A stretch of DNA of 64,000 bases from Nesterenkonia pannonica (GTDB lineage: Bacteria > Actinomycetota > Actinomycetes > Actinomycetales > Micrococcaceae). The DNA lies in contig NZ_CP080575.1 in assembly GCF_019575955.1 (NCBI RefSeq), positions 806,001 to 870,000 of the forward strand, in the 5' to 3' direction. The notes beneath the pieces were generated by a model. It was given only the letters and a program-made list of their open reading frames with translations, made no database searches and was not told where the DNA came from. Both the position numbers and the translations under genes were made by a program. Numbering within the stretch: position 1 is the first letter of the stretch; the number at the start of each line of letters is the position of its first letter. This document shows, in pieces, positions 10,708 to 21,133 of this stretch.

Positions 10708-11954
10708 TCGGCTCTCCTCGGATTTCGCATCGCCGATGGCGTTGAGGCCCTCGGGCAGGGTTCCGTTGATCTCGTAGTCCCCACGGATCGGGCGCGGAAC
10801 ACGATGGGGTTGTGGGTGGCGATCGTGCGGGCGTTGCGCCAGTGGCGGTCCAGCGCCTTGGTCCGCAGCACTGCAGAGGCGCCCGCGGTGTCGAACAGTT
10901 CCTGGGTGATGCTGAGCACCAGCTCGGGCACGGTGATCTGGGCCTTCTCCACCGCCAGTTCGGACTCGTAGACCCCTTCGGGCAGCTCACCGGAGAACTC
11001 GGGGTTCCAGGTTCCGGCGGCGAAGCCTGCTTCAAGGGCCCGATCATGGGCACGGGCGGTCTCGGCCACGATGGCCTGTGCGGCATAGGCCTTCGCGGCC
11101 ATCTTCCCGACGATCTGCTGGATCAGCGGGTCCTGCTTGAACGCGGCCCCGGACGCTGAGGTGTTGAAGGTGCGGGTGCGCCTGCGCAGCGTCTCGGCGG
11201 CGTCGCGCACTGCGGCGTGGGCGATGCCGACCTGCACGGCCAGCAGGTAGAGCTGGAAGAACGCCGCTTCGTGCACCGCCTCATGGGATCCGTGCACCCG
11301 GCGGAGAATGCCGAGACTCTCCACCGGGGCGTCGTTCAGAACCGTCGTGCCGGTGCCGGTGAGCTTCTGGCCGAAGCCGTCCCAGTCGTCATGCACCGTG
11401 ACCCCCTCACCGTCGGTGGGCACGACGGCGAAGCGCTTACCTTCGATCCCCTCCTCCTGAGAGGCGGAGACGCGTGTGTAGTCGCTGAAGATCGTTCCGG
11501 TGGAGTAGAACTTCTCACCATTGAGCCGCCATGTGCCGTCGGCGGCGGTCGTGAGCTTGGTGTTCAGCGTCCCCAGTTCGTTGCCGCCCTTCTCGGTGGA
11601 GGCGTTGCCGACCGTGGTGCCGGCGAGCACGCGCGGGTACCAGGTCTGCTGGATCTCCTCCGGCTGGAAGCGCAGCGATTCCACGAATCCGAAGTGCCCG
11701 CGGTAGAGATGGGCGATATTGGAGTCGGCCTGCGCCAGGCGGATGACGTCGACGATCAGCTCCTCGATGCTCAGGCCCGGGCCGCCGAACGCCTCGGGCA
11801 CTCTCAGGGCTCCGAAGCCGTGGCGGTCCAGCTGGCGGACCGGCTCGAAGGGCAGCACTCGGTGCAGCTCCCGCTCAACGGCCCCGGAGGCGATGTCCTC
11901 CAGCACGTGGTTGGGAAGCTGGGCTGAGGCGGTCGGTGCGGCTGCGAGTGTCAT
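10704..11954 (-). CDS. Acyl-CoA dehydrogenase-like flavin monooxygenase (SfnB/DszC type)
   Basis: About 415 residues with the acyl-CoA dehydrogenase fold. It shows FGALRVPEAFGGPGLS, the flavin-contact STEKGGNE segment, TWRLNGEKFYSTG and the C-terminal HWRNARTIATHNP typical of the sulfur-acquisition branch (SfnB, DszC), which oxidises substrates rather than acyl-CoA. One break near 10790 displaces the last 30 residues. The ATG at 11954 overlaps the TGA of the binding protein before it and its own TGA overlaps the LLM monooxygenase start, so these are one operon. The exact sulfur compound cannot be told. Confidence 0.85.
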
Positions 11955-12835
11955 CGGCTGTTGGCCTCTTCCCATGCTTGGTCGATGTCGCGGTCGAATG
12001 CCGGGGTGAGGAGGCCGTCGAGGTACTCCTGGTACCAGTCCCTGACCTCATCGGAGTGGTAGGCCTCCCTGAGGGCCTGGTACTTCTCCGGCTCCTGCTC
12101 GCGGAACCCAGGCTGCGCCACGATCGTCATCGCGAAGGGCAGCGCTTCCTCCTCGTTCTCAATGATCAGCGCCTCGTCGGGCATGACGTCCACTTCTGCG
12201 AGCAGCCGCGCGAAGCCGAAGACGGCGTCGACGTCGTCGTAGACGGTGCCCACGGACTGCTGGTCCACTTCGATGAACTCCAGGCTGCGCGGATTCTCCT
12301 CGATGTCGTCCACGCTGAGCTCCGGAGTGCTCTTGGACTCGTCCACCTCGATGAGCCCGGCGCGGGCCAGCAGGCTGATGCCGCGCCCGTTGTTCGCGGT
12401 GTCCACAGGCAGCGCCACCTGCGCCCCGTCGGGGAGCTCCTCCAGCGAGCTGTGCTCCTGGGAGTAGATGCCTGAGGGCTGCTCGAACATGAAGAGGATC
12501 GGCTCCAGATCCAGGTCGTGGTCCTCGTTGAACTGCAGGAGATAGGTGAGGTTCTGGAAGAAGTTGACGTCGTATTCGCCGTTGTCGACCGTGTAGTTGG
12601 GCTGGATGATGTCAGTGACGTACGTGGTCTGCACGTCCCACCCGTCCTCCTCCAGCAGCTCTTCGGCGATCTCGGTGGGTTCCTGGAAGGGCGCATTCTC
12701 TGTGACCACCATCGTGATGGTCTGGTCATCCCCGTCGATGAGTCCGCAGCCGGTGACCGCCAGGGACGCGGCACCGGCGGCACCGGCGGCGGCAGCCAGT
12801 GCCGGTGGTCTGCGGCTGGGAGCGTCGGCCCTCAT
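11951..12835 (-). CDS. MetQ/NlpA-family substrate-binding lipoprotein, second copy
   Basis: A signal peptide with lipobox VTGC opens the protein; the mature part follows the NlpA pattern (VTENAPFQEP, TDIIQPNYTVDNGEYDVNFFQ, LPVDTANNGRG, FGFARLL, DWYQEYLDG). It is uninterrupted, which is rare in this window. ATG at 12835 overlaps the stop of the previous metQ-like gene. It is roughly 50 percent alike to that neighbour by eye, so the pair looks like a tandem duplication with possibly different ligands. Confidence 0.85.
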   Translation of the reverse strand: MRADAPSRRPPALAAAAGAAGAASLAVTGCGLIDGDDQTITMVVTENAPFQEPTEIAEELLEEDGWDVQTTYVTDIIQPNYTVDNGEYDVNFFQNLTYLLQFNEDHDLDLEPILFMFEQPSGIYSQEHSSLEELPDGAQVALPVDTANNGRGISLLARAGLIEVDESKSTPELSVDDIEENPRSLEFIEVDQQSVGTVYDDVDAVFGFARLLAEVDVMPDEALIIENEEEALPFAMTIVAQPGFREQEPEKYQALREAYHSDEVRDWYQEYLDGLLTPAFDRDIDQAWEEANSR

Positions 12836-13723
12836 GCGTCGCCCTCGGTGAACTCTGTCCAGATCTCGTCGCTGTTCTCCAGGGTGATGTCGTCGACGTA
12901 GTCGATCACGCCGCCCTGGTACTCCTGGAACCATTGCTCAACCTCCTCCGACTGGAAGGCGTTCTGCAGGGCCTGGGCCTGCTCGTCGGTCACGCTGTCC
13001 GGCGCCGCGGCCACCACACAGGTGAAGGGGATGCGCACCTCGTCGCGTCCGTCCTCAATGGCCAGCAGCGTGTCGTCGACATCGTGGCTAGCTTCGGCGA
13101 CGAGGCGGACGAAGGCGAACCCGGCGTCGACATCGGGCAGGGAGGCGGCCCCTGCTGCTGGTCGGTCTCGACGAACTCGAAGCCCCGGGGTTCTCCGTGA
13201 TGTGGTTCTGAGTCAGTTCGATGACGGAGACCTCGTCATCGAACTCGATCAGGCCCTCATCGGCCAGGAGTTGGAGGGCCCGGCCGTTGTTGGAGGGGTC
13301 CACCGGCAGGTTGATCTGGGCGCCGTCGGGGAGATCCTCCAGGGAGTCGTGCTCCAGGCTGAAGAGGCCTACCGGTGCGTAGTAGACGCTGAACAGCGGC
13401 TCCACCTCAGTCTCGTTGGACTGGTTGAAGTTGTTCAGGAAGGCCAGGTGCTGGAAGTAGTTGGCGCTGTACTCGCCGTTGTGGACCACCTGGTTGGGCT
13501 GATTGATGTCCGTGACGTAGTTGACGTCCACCTCGTAGCCCTCGTCCTCCAGCAGCTCCACCGCGATCTCGGTGGGCTCCTGGAAGGGGGCGGATTCGGT
13601 GACCATGATGCTGATGGTGTCCTCATCCTCGACGAGGCCGCAGCCGGTGGCGGTCAGGGCTCCGGCCGCGGTCAGGGCGGCGATGCTGAGGAGCCGAGGG
13701 TGGGCACGGACGGAAGAAGGCAT
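12832..13723 (-). CDS. metQ: MetQ/NlpA-family substrate-binding lipoprotein, first copy
   Basis: Lipoprotein with lipobox TATGC. Mature motifs are VTESAPFQEP, TDINQPNQVVHNGEYSANYFQ(first residues), LPVDPSNNGR and a C-terminal EEVEQWFQEYQGG. A frame change near 13185 separates the N-terminal 180 residues from the rest. It follows metI by about 50 bases and precedes a second homologue. It should deliver methionine or an organosulfur ligand to MetNI. Confidence 0.85.
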
Positions 13724-13771
13724 AGGGGTGTTCTCTTTCTGTTGCTCTGCGGGGCGAGTGAGGGAGGTCTC

Positions 13772-14445
13772 TCAGGCGGAGACGCGTTTGTCCGTCATGC
13801 GGGCGATGCGGGTGCCGCCGTACTGGACGATGCTGACGAGGAGCACCATGAGGATGCAGGCCACGATCATGGTTTCGGTCTCGTACCGGTAGTAGCCGTA
13901 GCGGATGGCGAGGTCGCCGATGCCGCCTCCGCCCACCAGGCCGGACATCGCGGAGTAGGAGATGAAGCTGACCGTGGTGATGGTGATGGAGCCGATGAGG
14001 GCGGGTTTGGCGTCCACCAGCAGCACGCTGCGGATGATCTGTCCGCTGGTGGCGCCCATCGCTCGGGAGGCCTCCACGGCGCCGGAGCCCAGCTGTGTGA
14101 TGTTCTGCTCCACGAGGCGCGCGAAGTAGGGGATGGCGTTGATCGTCAGGGAACGATCACCGCGGCCGTTCCCACCGACGTGCCCACGATGAACCGGGTG
14201 AACGGGATCAGGGCGATCAGCAGGATGAGGAACGGGAAGGAGCGGACCATGTTGACGATCGCAGAGACCACCGTGTGGCTCTTGGGCGTGGGCTTCAGCC
14301 CGCCGGGGGCGTGGCTCCACAGCCAGATGCCCAATGGGGTGCCCAGGAGCACTGCCAGCGGGATGGAGACCCCGATCATGGCGAACGTCTCCAGCATCGC
14401 GTGGTTGATCTCCGGGATGCGGTCGATGATGAGCTGGAGGTTCAT
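13772..14445 (-). CDS. metI: Methionine-type ABC transporter permease
   Basis: About 225 residues with five or six membrane helices. The EAA-type loop reads [19 protein letters not shown] and is followed by a conserved [12 protein letters not shown] segment, both diagnostic for MetI. A frame change near 14150 follows AAVIVP. The ATG at 14445 shares its A with the metN stop. It partners MetN and the two binding proteins. Confidence 0.88.
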
Positions 14446-15317
14446 CAGCGAACACCCCTTCGACGGCGGCGAAGATCTTCTGGTCCCGCTCGTCGGCGAT
14501 CTCTTCGAAGGTGTCCTGATCACCCTCAGCCGCGGCGGCGGGGACTGTGCGGCCGTCGCGATTCACGCTGATGCCGTCGGAGGTCAGATACCGCCCGATG
14601 GAGGTTCTCGGGGCGAAGTCCTCGCGGCCGAGCTCTGCGGCGGGGAACTGCTCCACCACAGCTCCGTCCTCCATGACCGCTACGTGGTCCGCCAAGGCCT
14701 TGATGACCTCCATCTCGTGGGTGACGATCACCACGGTGATTCCGAACTCACGGTTCACGTCAGCGAGGTACTGCAGCACGGTGGCGGTGGTGAAGGGGTC
14801 CAGGGCGCTGGTGGGCTCATCGCACAGCAGCACGTCCGGCTGGGTGGCCAGCGCGCGGGCGATGGCCACCCGCTGCTTCTGGCCGCCGGAGAGCTGGGCG
14901 GGGTAGTTCTTCGCCTTGGGGAGATGTCGACGATCTCCAGCGCCTCGGCGGCCCGGCGCCGGCGCTGCTTCTTGTCCTTCTGGTAAGCGAACTTCAGTGA
15001 GAGCTCCACGTTCTGGGCCACGGTGAGGTTGTTGACCAGGTTGAAGCCCTGGAAGACCATGCCGATCTGGTGGCGGGCCTGGCGCAGCTGCTCGTCCTTC
15101 AGCCCGGTCAGCTCCGTGCCGCCGACCCAGACCTCGCCCTCCGTGGGGCGCTCCAGGAGGTTGATGTTGCGCAGCAGGGTGGACTTTCCGGCGCCGGAGA
15201 ATCCGATGATGCCTTGGATGCTGCCGCGGGGAATCTCAGGCTGACGTCCTGCACCGCCCGGACGGGCTCCTTGCCGCGAGCCGCGAAGGCAGTCGACACA
15301 TGGCGTAGCGAAATCAT
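14445..15317 (-). CDS. metN: Methionine-type ABC transporter ATP-binding protein
   Basis: ATPase of the MetNIQ importer. Walker A is SGAGKSTL, the Q-loop MVFQGFNLV, Walker [12 protein letters not shown] and the switch region VTHEMEV. A C-terminal extension after residue 240 corresponds to the regulatory NIL region, though shortened. Breaks lie near 15235, 14925 and 14455. At 14983-14988 GTAAGC (coding GCTTAC) makes Tyr of a probable Gly. It is the first gene behind the SAM-I riboswitch. Confidence 0.88.
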
Positions 15318-15327
15318 GATGCACTCT

Positions 15328-15437
15328 CCATCGGTCCTGGCGTTAGCACCGAAGGATTCCCGCAGCCGATGAGGGCAATGCGGAGATCCAGGTTGCTGCG
15401 TCGTCGTCGGGCCAGGTCCCTCAGTCGCTCTGGATGG
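15328..15437 (-). ncRNA. SAM-I (S-box) riboswitch
   Basis: On the minus strand the leader contains the hallmark S-box elements in order: GAGGGACCTGGCCC, GCAGCAACC, a variable P3/P4 part, and GGTGCTAACGCCAGGA. The outer ends CCATC (15437-15433) and GATGG (15332-15328) can pair as P1. The distance to the metN start codon is about 10 bases, so SAM binding probably hides the ribosome site or nearby leader. It should repress metNIQ and the two monooxygenase genes when SAM is plentiful. Confidence 0.92.
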
Positions 15438-15536
15438 TTACAGCGGAGACTCTACGTTCACACGCCGCGGATGAACAAAACGCGAGCACATATATTGCGC
15501 GCCGTTGCGCCGACCTGTTCGATGAGGCTGCTGAGC

Positions 15537-16083
15537 TCACTCCAGCGGGGTGAGGCCCTTGAACCGGCTCTGGTGGAAGACCAGCCCCTCAGAGGCTTCG
15601 TCGTAGCCGAAGTCGAGGATCTCCAGGACGGCCACGTCGTGGTCGCCGGCGGTGAACTGGCTGTGCATGCGCGTGGTGAACCACAGCGGAGAGCCCTCCA
15701 GGACCAGCGCCCGCTCACCGTCGATCCTGCGTTCCACCCCGTGGAAGCGGCCAAGCACGATCCGTGGAGGCCAGCTGGCGGGTGAGCTCGGACTGCTGCG
15801 CACCCAGCACCGAGATGCCCAAGCGGGACGCCCGGTCACGCAGCTTGGGCCAGGTGGAGGAGGTGTGCTGCACCGCGACGGTCACCAGCGGGGCTCCAGG
15901 AGACCCCACGGTGAAGCTGGATGCCACGAGGACTTCCGGGTGTCCGTCGACTTCGGCCGCCACCGCGACGATGCCCTGCGGGAACTGCCCCAGGGCCTTT
16001 CTGAGCTCCAACGGGTCGAACTCCGCAGGCGCGGGGATGTCTTCGGCGCCGTCATCACGGGCAGCGGTGATCATACCGATCAA
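15537..16083 (-). CDS. Flavin reductase domain protein
   Basis: Supplies reduced FMN to two-component monooxygenases. It shows ALGQFPQGIVAVAA, VASSFTVGSPGAPLVTVAV and a C-terminal GDHDVAVLEI typical of the flavin reductase-like family. A frame change near 15775 splits it. It lies upstream of the riboswitch in the same direction, 100 bases before it, so it may have its own promoter. The two monooxygenases downstream are the obvious partners. ATG 16083 or 16074 could be the start. Confidence 0.82.
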
Positions 16084-16266
16084 CTCCCATCGCTCGTATC
16101 GGCAGCCAGACCTCAGAGCCGGTCGAAATGTTCATTCCTGAGACTACGTCCGCGCCGTCAGAGCGGGCAAAACGCCTGTCACATTCCGAGACAGACCCCA
16201 CGGGCGCCTCCGAGCTCGGAGGACACCGCGGTGCGCTGATGCCTGCCGGACTCGCCTGGGGCGATC

Positions 16267-17268
16267 TCATCGTCGCACGCGCTCGGCTCGGCCTGTCTCC
16301 AGGGACAGCTGTGCGGCATCGGCGACCCGTGACGCATCCACGGCCTCCGCCGCAGGGCAGGGGTTCGGGCCTTCTCCGCGCGCGAGCTGCACGAAGGCTC
16401 GGATCTCCGCACGGTAGGCCTCAGCGAATCGTTCATGGAACGTGCGGTGCGGGATGTCGGCGGGAAAGACGAACCCGGGCTCCGCGGAGACTCCCGAGTA
16501 GCTCGCGTCCAGTCCCACGTGCACCGTGCCGGCGGACCCGTGCAGTTCGAGGCGAACATCGTGGCCCGCTCCGTTGTAGCGGGTCGCTGACACCGACCCC
16601 AGTGTTCCGTCCTCGAGGGTGATCAGTGCGGTGGCCGAGTCCACGTCCCCACCTCGCCGATGGCGGGGTCGCCGTTGTTGGACCCCGCGCGCAGACCTCG
16701 ACGATCTGCTGGCCGGTGAGCCACTGCAGGGCGTCGAAGTCATGCACGGAGCAGTCGCGGAACAGGCCGCCCGATCCGGCGATGAACTCGACGGGAGGGG
16801 GCCGCATATCGGCGGTGATGGCACGGATCGTGTGCAGCCAGCCCAGGTCCCCGTTCTCGTAGGCCCGCTTGGCCTGGACGTAGCCGGCGTCGAGCCTGCG
16901 CTGATGGCCCACCTGGACCGCGGCGCCGGTCTCTTCGATGACGCGCAGCACCTGCTCCGAGGCTGCCGTCGACTCCGCCAGCGGCTTCTCGCACAGCACC
17001 GGGATGGCCGCCTGCGCGGCCCGCACGATCAGCGGTGCGTGGTGGGCGGTGCCCACGGCGATCACGAGCCCGTCCAGCGGCATGTCGAAGAGGGCGTCGA
17101 CTGAGGGTGCGGCACGCGCTCCCAGCTGCCCGGCGACCTGCTGCGCCCGCGCGGGGTCGATGTCGGCCACGATCAGCTCGACGCCGTCGGGGCGAGCAGG
17201 CTCAGATGTGCGGCGTGCATCGTCCCGATGCGGCCTGCTCCGACGAGTCCTACAGCAGTGGGCGGCAT
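16267..17268 (-). CDS. Gfo/Idh/MocA family oxidoreductase, third copy
   Basis: Nucleotide loop GLVGAGRIGTMHAAH at the N-terminus, CEKPLAES for the catalytic lysine, and the active-site DCSVHDFDAL. Breaks lie near 17195 and 16670. It resembles the inositol dehydrogenases at 4.1 and 5.2 kb and lies 26 bases after iolB in the GntR-led operon, so a role in inositol or inositol-isomer oxidation is likely. The substrate is not known. Confidence 0.78.
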
Positions 17269-17293
17269 GCGACCTCCCTGGGCAGGGGCTTCA

Positions 17294-18189
17294 TCAGCCT
17301 ATGAAGGGAAGCCGGTCGTCGATGGCGGATTCGTCCCAGGTGCGACGGATCCAGCCGTGGTGCGGGTCGTCGCTGATGAGCCACTGGCGGACGGGCCCCG
17401 GCCCTGCCATGACGTTGAGGTAGTACATGTCGTGGCCCGGCGGGGTCATGGCAGGGCCGTGCCAGCCGTAGGGGACCAGCACCACATCGCCGGTGCGGAC
17501 CTCTGCCGTGACGTCGATCGGGCGCTCATCGGAGGCGTAGACGCGCTGGTAGCCGATCACATCGGGTCCGCCGTCTGCCGCAGAGGGCACGGGGCGCCCT
17601 CGGTCGGCTGCATCTCGAAGTAGTAGATCTCTTCGAGGGAGGTCTCGCCCTCCTTCTCCTCGTCGTGCTTGTGCGGCGGGTAGGAGGACCAGTTGCCCGC
17701 CGGGGTGAGCACTTCGCAGACGATGAACCGGTCCGCCTCCAGGACCGCAGGCGTGCCGAAGTTGTGCACCTGGCGGGACGCGACGCTTACTCCCCGCAGC
17801 TCCACGGGCACCTCCTCCCGGGCGATGTGCCGGATGGGGTGGTGTGCGCTCGCGGGCGCAGAGGCGACGGCCACCCGCCCGCCTCGCTCCGAGGAGAGCG
17901 TGATGGCGGTCTCGATCCCGGTGTACAGGACGTCGCTGGGGCCGTGGAACACGGAGGGGCGGCCGCCGAGGGCGTACGTGTCGCCGTCGATGCGCACCTC
18001 GAAGGACCCGGACAGCGGAATGATGATGCGCTCCTCCGGCTGGGCGGCCAGCCGCACCGAGGCCCCGGCGGCGAGGCCGGTGACGCGCAGCCCGGTGTGC
18101 GTCCAGCCGGGCGGCTGCACTTCGGAGTCAGGGGTCCCCACGTCGACGGTCCAGTCAGCCGTGCTGGCCGTGCCGGAGGGTGCACCCAC
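17294..18189 (-). CDS. iolB: 5-deoxy-glucuronate isomerase IolB
   Basis: Bicupin isomerase acting between IolD and IolC. Metal-binding signs are PPHKHDE and EEIYYFEMQP, then VPYGWHGP and a C-terminal MYYLNVMAGP, all typical of KduI/IolB proteins. At 17785 GCTTAC on the plus strand makes Val-Ser of the conserved Ala-Gly near ASRQVHNFG. A frame change near 17585 separates the second cupin. GTG 18189 is used; an ATG near 18235 in another frame could be the true start if another base is missing. Confidence 0.87.
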
Positions 18190-18266
18190 GGCGCTTCCCT
18201 CGGGTCCTGTCGGGTCGCTGATGTGTGAGCGGACATGGTCGCGCTGCCTTCCACTGGGGTCTGGGT

Positions 18267-19000
18267 CTAATCCACAAGCATGATGTCGAAGGAGTACCTG
18301 TCGGCGCGGTAGACGTGCTTGCCGAACTCGACGGGCGCTCCGCTGCTGTCGAGGGCTGTGCGCTCCATCAGGACCAGCGCGGAGCCCTGCTCCACCTTGA
18401 GGCGGCGAGCCTGCTCGGCATCGGCGATCCTGGCGCCGACCTTCTGGTGTGCCATGCGGAAGTCGACGCCGGCGCGCCGCAGAATGTTGTACAGCCCGTC
18501 GGTCTCAAGGCTTCTGCTGTCCAGCTCGGCGACGGTGAGCGGCAGCCAGTTCTCCATCAGAGCCAGGGGTCGGCCGTCGACGAGGCGCAGGCGTCGCAGG
18601 TGGTGCACCTCCGAGCCCTCGGGGAGGCCGAGCTGCTCGCACACCTCCTGATCGGCGGTCACGGTCTCCAGCGAGAGGACGCGCGTCTGAGGCTCTGCCC
18701 CTCGTCCTGCAGGTCGTTGTAGAGGCTGGAGAGGCGAAGGTTGCGCCGGACGGGAGGGCCGATGACCTGCGTGCCGACGCCGCGGCGCCGCACCACCAGT
18801 CCGTCGCGGACGAGCTGGTCCATGGCCTGGCGCATCGTGGGGCGCGAGAGGCTGTACCTCTTGGCCAGTGCGATCTCGTTCTCGAGCTTCGTCTCGGGAG
18901 GAAGGACGCCTTCGCGGATCGCTGCGGTGAAGGCTGAGGCGACCTGGTGGTATAGAGGCACCGGTGAGGATCGGTCCAGCGCGATGTCCAGGTCAACCAT
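18267..19000 (-). CDS. iolR: GntR/UTRA-family regulator, likely repressor of inositol genes
   Basis: A winged-helix DNA-binding domain occupies residues 1-75 (LPPETKLENEIALAKRYSLS then RPTMRQAMDQL) and a UTRA effector domain follows (DSRSLETDGLY, FDIMLVD). A frame change near 18690 joins the domains. It heads an operon with iolB and a Gfo/Idh gene. Operator-like palindromes lie 23-40 bases upstream, and the same core occurs at the inositol transporter promoter, so autoregulation and control of both units is inferred. Confidence 0.8.
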
Positions 19001-19022
19001 GAGGGCTCTCCTTCAGCATAAA

Positions 19023-19040
19023 TGACAGTTTGTCATGACA
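19023..19040. promoter_or_regulatory. Overlapping GntR operator palindromes
   Basis: TGACA-GTT-TGTCA (19023-19035) overlaps the perfect palindrome TGTCATGACA (19031-19040). The site lies between the GntR start codon and the end of prpC. Its TGTC-N2-GACA core matches the site over the -35 box at 6313-6324. Confidence 0.75.
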
Positions 19041-19074
19041 TTTGCGCTGAGAAAAGCGGGCAGCCTGTGCGGGG

Positions 19075-20212
19075 CTACAGTGAGCGTTCGTCCGGGCCGC
19101 TGTACTCGCTGAGCGGGCGGATCAGGGTGTTGTCCGCGCGCTGCTCCATGATGTGCGCAGTCCACCCCATGATCCGCGAGGCGATGAACAGCGGAGTGAA
19201 CATCTCGGTGTCGAACCCCATGAGGTGGTAGGTGGGCCCTGCCGGGTAGTCGAGGTTCGGCTTGATGCCGGTGGCCTCGTCCATCGCGGACTCCAACCCC
19301 TCGTAGAGCCCCATCAGCTCATGGCGGCCATAGTGCTCCACCATCGCATCGAGGGACTCCTTCATGGTGGGGACCCGTGAGTCCCCGCGCTTGTACACCC
19401 GGTGGCCGAATCCCATGACCTTGCGCTTCTCAGCCAGGGCGTTCTCCATCCATTCCCGCGACCGCGCGGCAGCCTCTTCGCGGGTCTCGCCAGGGCGGAT
19501 CCCGATCTCGGCGAAGGTGTGCATCACCGCCTCGTTGGCGCCGCCGTGCAGGGGGCCCTTCAGGGCGCCGATCGCCGCGGTCACCGCCGAGTGCAGGTCC
19601 GAAAGGGTGGAGGTGACCACGCGCGCGGTGAACGTGGACGCGTTGAAGGAGTGCTCGGCGTAGAGAACCATCGAGACGCGGAAGGCGTTCACCACCTCGG
19701 CTGCCGCCTCCTCGCCGAACGTCATCCACAGGACGTTCTGCGCATAGTCCAAGTCATCGCGAGGAGCCACCGGGTCCTGGCCGCGCCAGCGCCGCTGATC
19801 GTAGGCGAGGACCGCTGGGAACGCGGCGAACAGCTTCTTGGCCTTCTGCAGCTCTGCAGCCGGGTCGGAGGTCTGTGCGTGCGGGTCGTTCGCGCCCATC
19901 ACAGAGACGGCGGTGCGGCCCACATCCATGGGGTGGCAGTCGGCCGGGAGCAGGTCGACGGCCTCGCGGACCTTGGGGTCCAGACCGCGGTGGCTGCGTT
20001 CGAACTCCTCGAACTCAGCGAGCTCCTGCGTGCTCGGCAGCTCCCCGCTCCACAGCAGCAGGGCAACGGCCTCGACGCTGAGGCCTGCCGCCAGCTGCTG
20101 CACGGGGTAGCCGCGGTAGAGCAGAGAGTTCGTGTCAGGGTTCACTTTGGAGACGGCGGTCCGGTCGGCGACGATGCTTAACCAAACCTTTGTGAACATC
20201 GGTGTCGGTCAC
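19075..20212 (-). CDS. prpC: 2-methylcitrate synthase / citrate synthase II
   Basis: Condenses propionyl-CoA with oxaloacetate. Conserved parts include SLLYRGYPV, EHSFNASTFTARV, the GALKGPLHGGANEAVM histidine loop, MGFGHRVYK, and the final MEQRADNTLIRP with catalytic Asp-region residues. The gene runs cleanly except at 20176-20182, where GCTTAAC (minus strand GTTAAGC) replaces the Ala-Gly codons and shifts the frame. The likely start is GTG 20212, overlapping the prpB stop as GTGA. About 379 residues, as usual for PrpC. Confidence 0.9.
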
Positions 20213-21133
20213 GTCTGAGCTCCTTCGTCATTGAACGGTTCAGGCACATCGAAAGTGAAGATGTCGGAGTCGAAGCTGCTGTATCCCTCATAGTCGACGA
20301 GTTCGTAGAGGCGGGCGCGGGTCATCATCTGCGGCACTGCAGACTGTTGGGTGCCTTCGGCGGCCAGCGTGTCCAGGGTGCGCTCCACCGCGCCCATCGC
20401 TGCCCTCAGCGAGGTGACCGGGTAGATGACGAGCGCCACCCCGCGTCAGCCAGCTGCTGGCGGGTGAAGAGGGCCGATCTGCCGAACTCGGTCATGTTCG
20501 CCAGGACGGGAACGTCCACGGCGCGGCATATCGCCTCGAATTCGCTGAGGTCCTTCATCGCCTCGGGAAGATCGCGTCGGCGCCTGCGGCCACCAGGGCC
20601 TTGGCGCGCTCTATTGCGGCATTCAGGCCTTCCGCAGCGCGGACGTCAGTGCGCGCCATGATGAGGAAGTCCTCATCCCGCCGGGCCTGGGCCGCGGAGC
20701 GGATGCGCTGGGCGGCGGTCTCCGCGTCCACGGTGGATTTGCCGTCCAGATGCCCGCAGCGCTTGGGGTTGACCTGGTCCTCGATGTGGCAGTTAGCCAG
20801 ACCCGCGCTCTCCAGCTCGTGGATGGTGCGCGCCACGTTCATGGGCTCGCCGAAGCCGGTGTCGGCGTCGACGAGGGTCGGCAGGTCGGTCATGCGTGCG
20901 ATCTGCCCTGCCCGCTGCGCGACCTCGGTGAGCGTGGTCAGCCCGATGTCCGGCAGTCCCAGCTCGTTGGCGATCACCGCCCCGGAGACGTAGACGCCGT
21001 CGAAGCCCTTCTCCTGGATCAGCGGTGCGCTCAGCGGTGTGAACGCACCCGGAAACTGCCGGGCAGCTCCGGGAGTGAGGATCTCGCGCAGGTGCTGACG
21101 CTTCTGCTGAGGTGTCGTCGCGGCGTAGAGCAT
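20209..21133 (-). CDS. prpB: 2-methylisocitrate lyase
   Basis: Cleaves 2-methylisocitrate to pyruvate and succinate. The catalytic motif [10 protein letters not shown] is present, preceded by [10 protein letters not shown] and the metal-site IEDQVNPKR. Breaks lie near 20565 and 20445. The ATG shares its A with the prpD stop. It overlaps prpC by GTGA, so prpDBC is tightly coupled. Confidence 0.92.

Noticed and set aside
13022..14986. A 654-residue open frame on the plus strand across metQ-metI-metN
   Set aside because: It is antisense to well-recognised genes, has shadow-type composition (Gly, Val, His, Asp runs) and shows no domain; long antisense frames are usual at this GC content.
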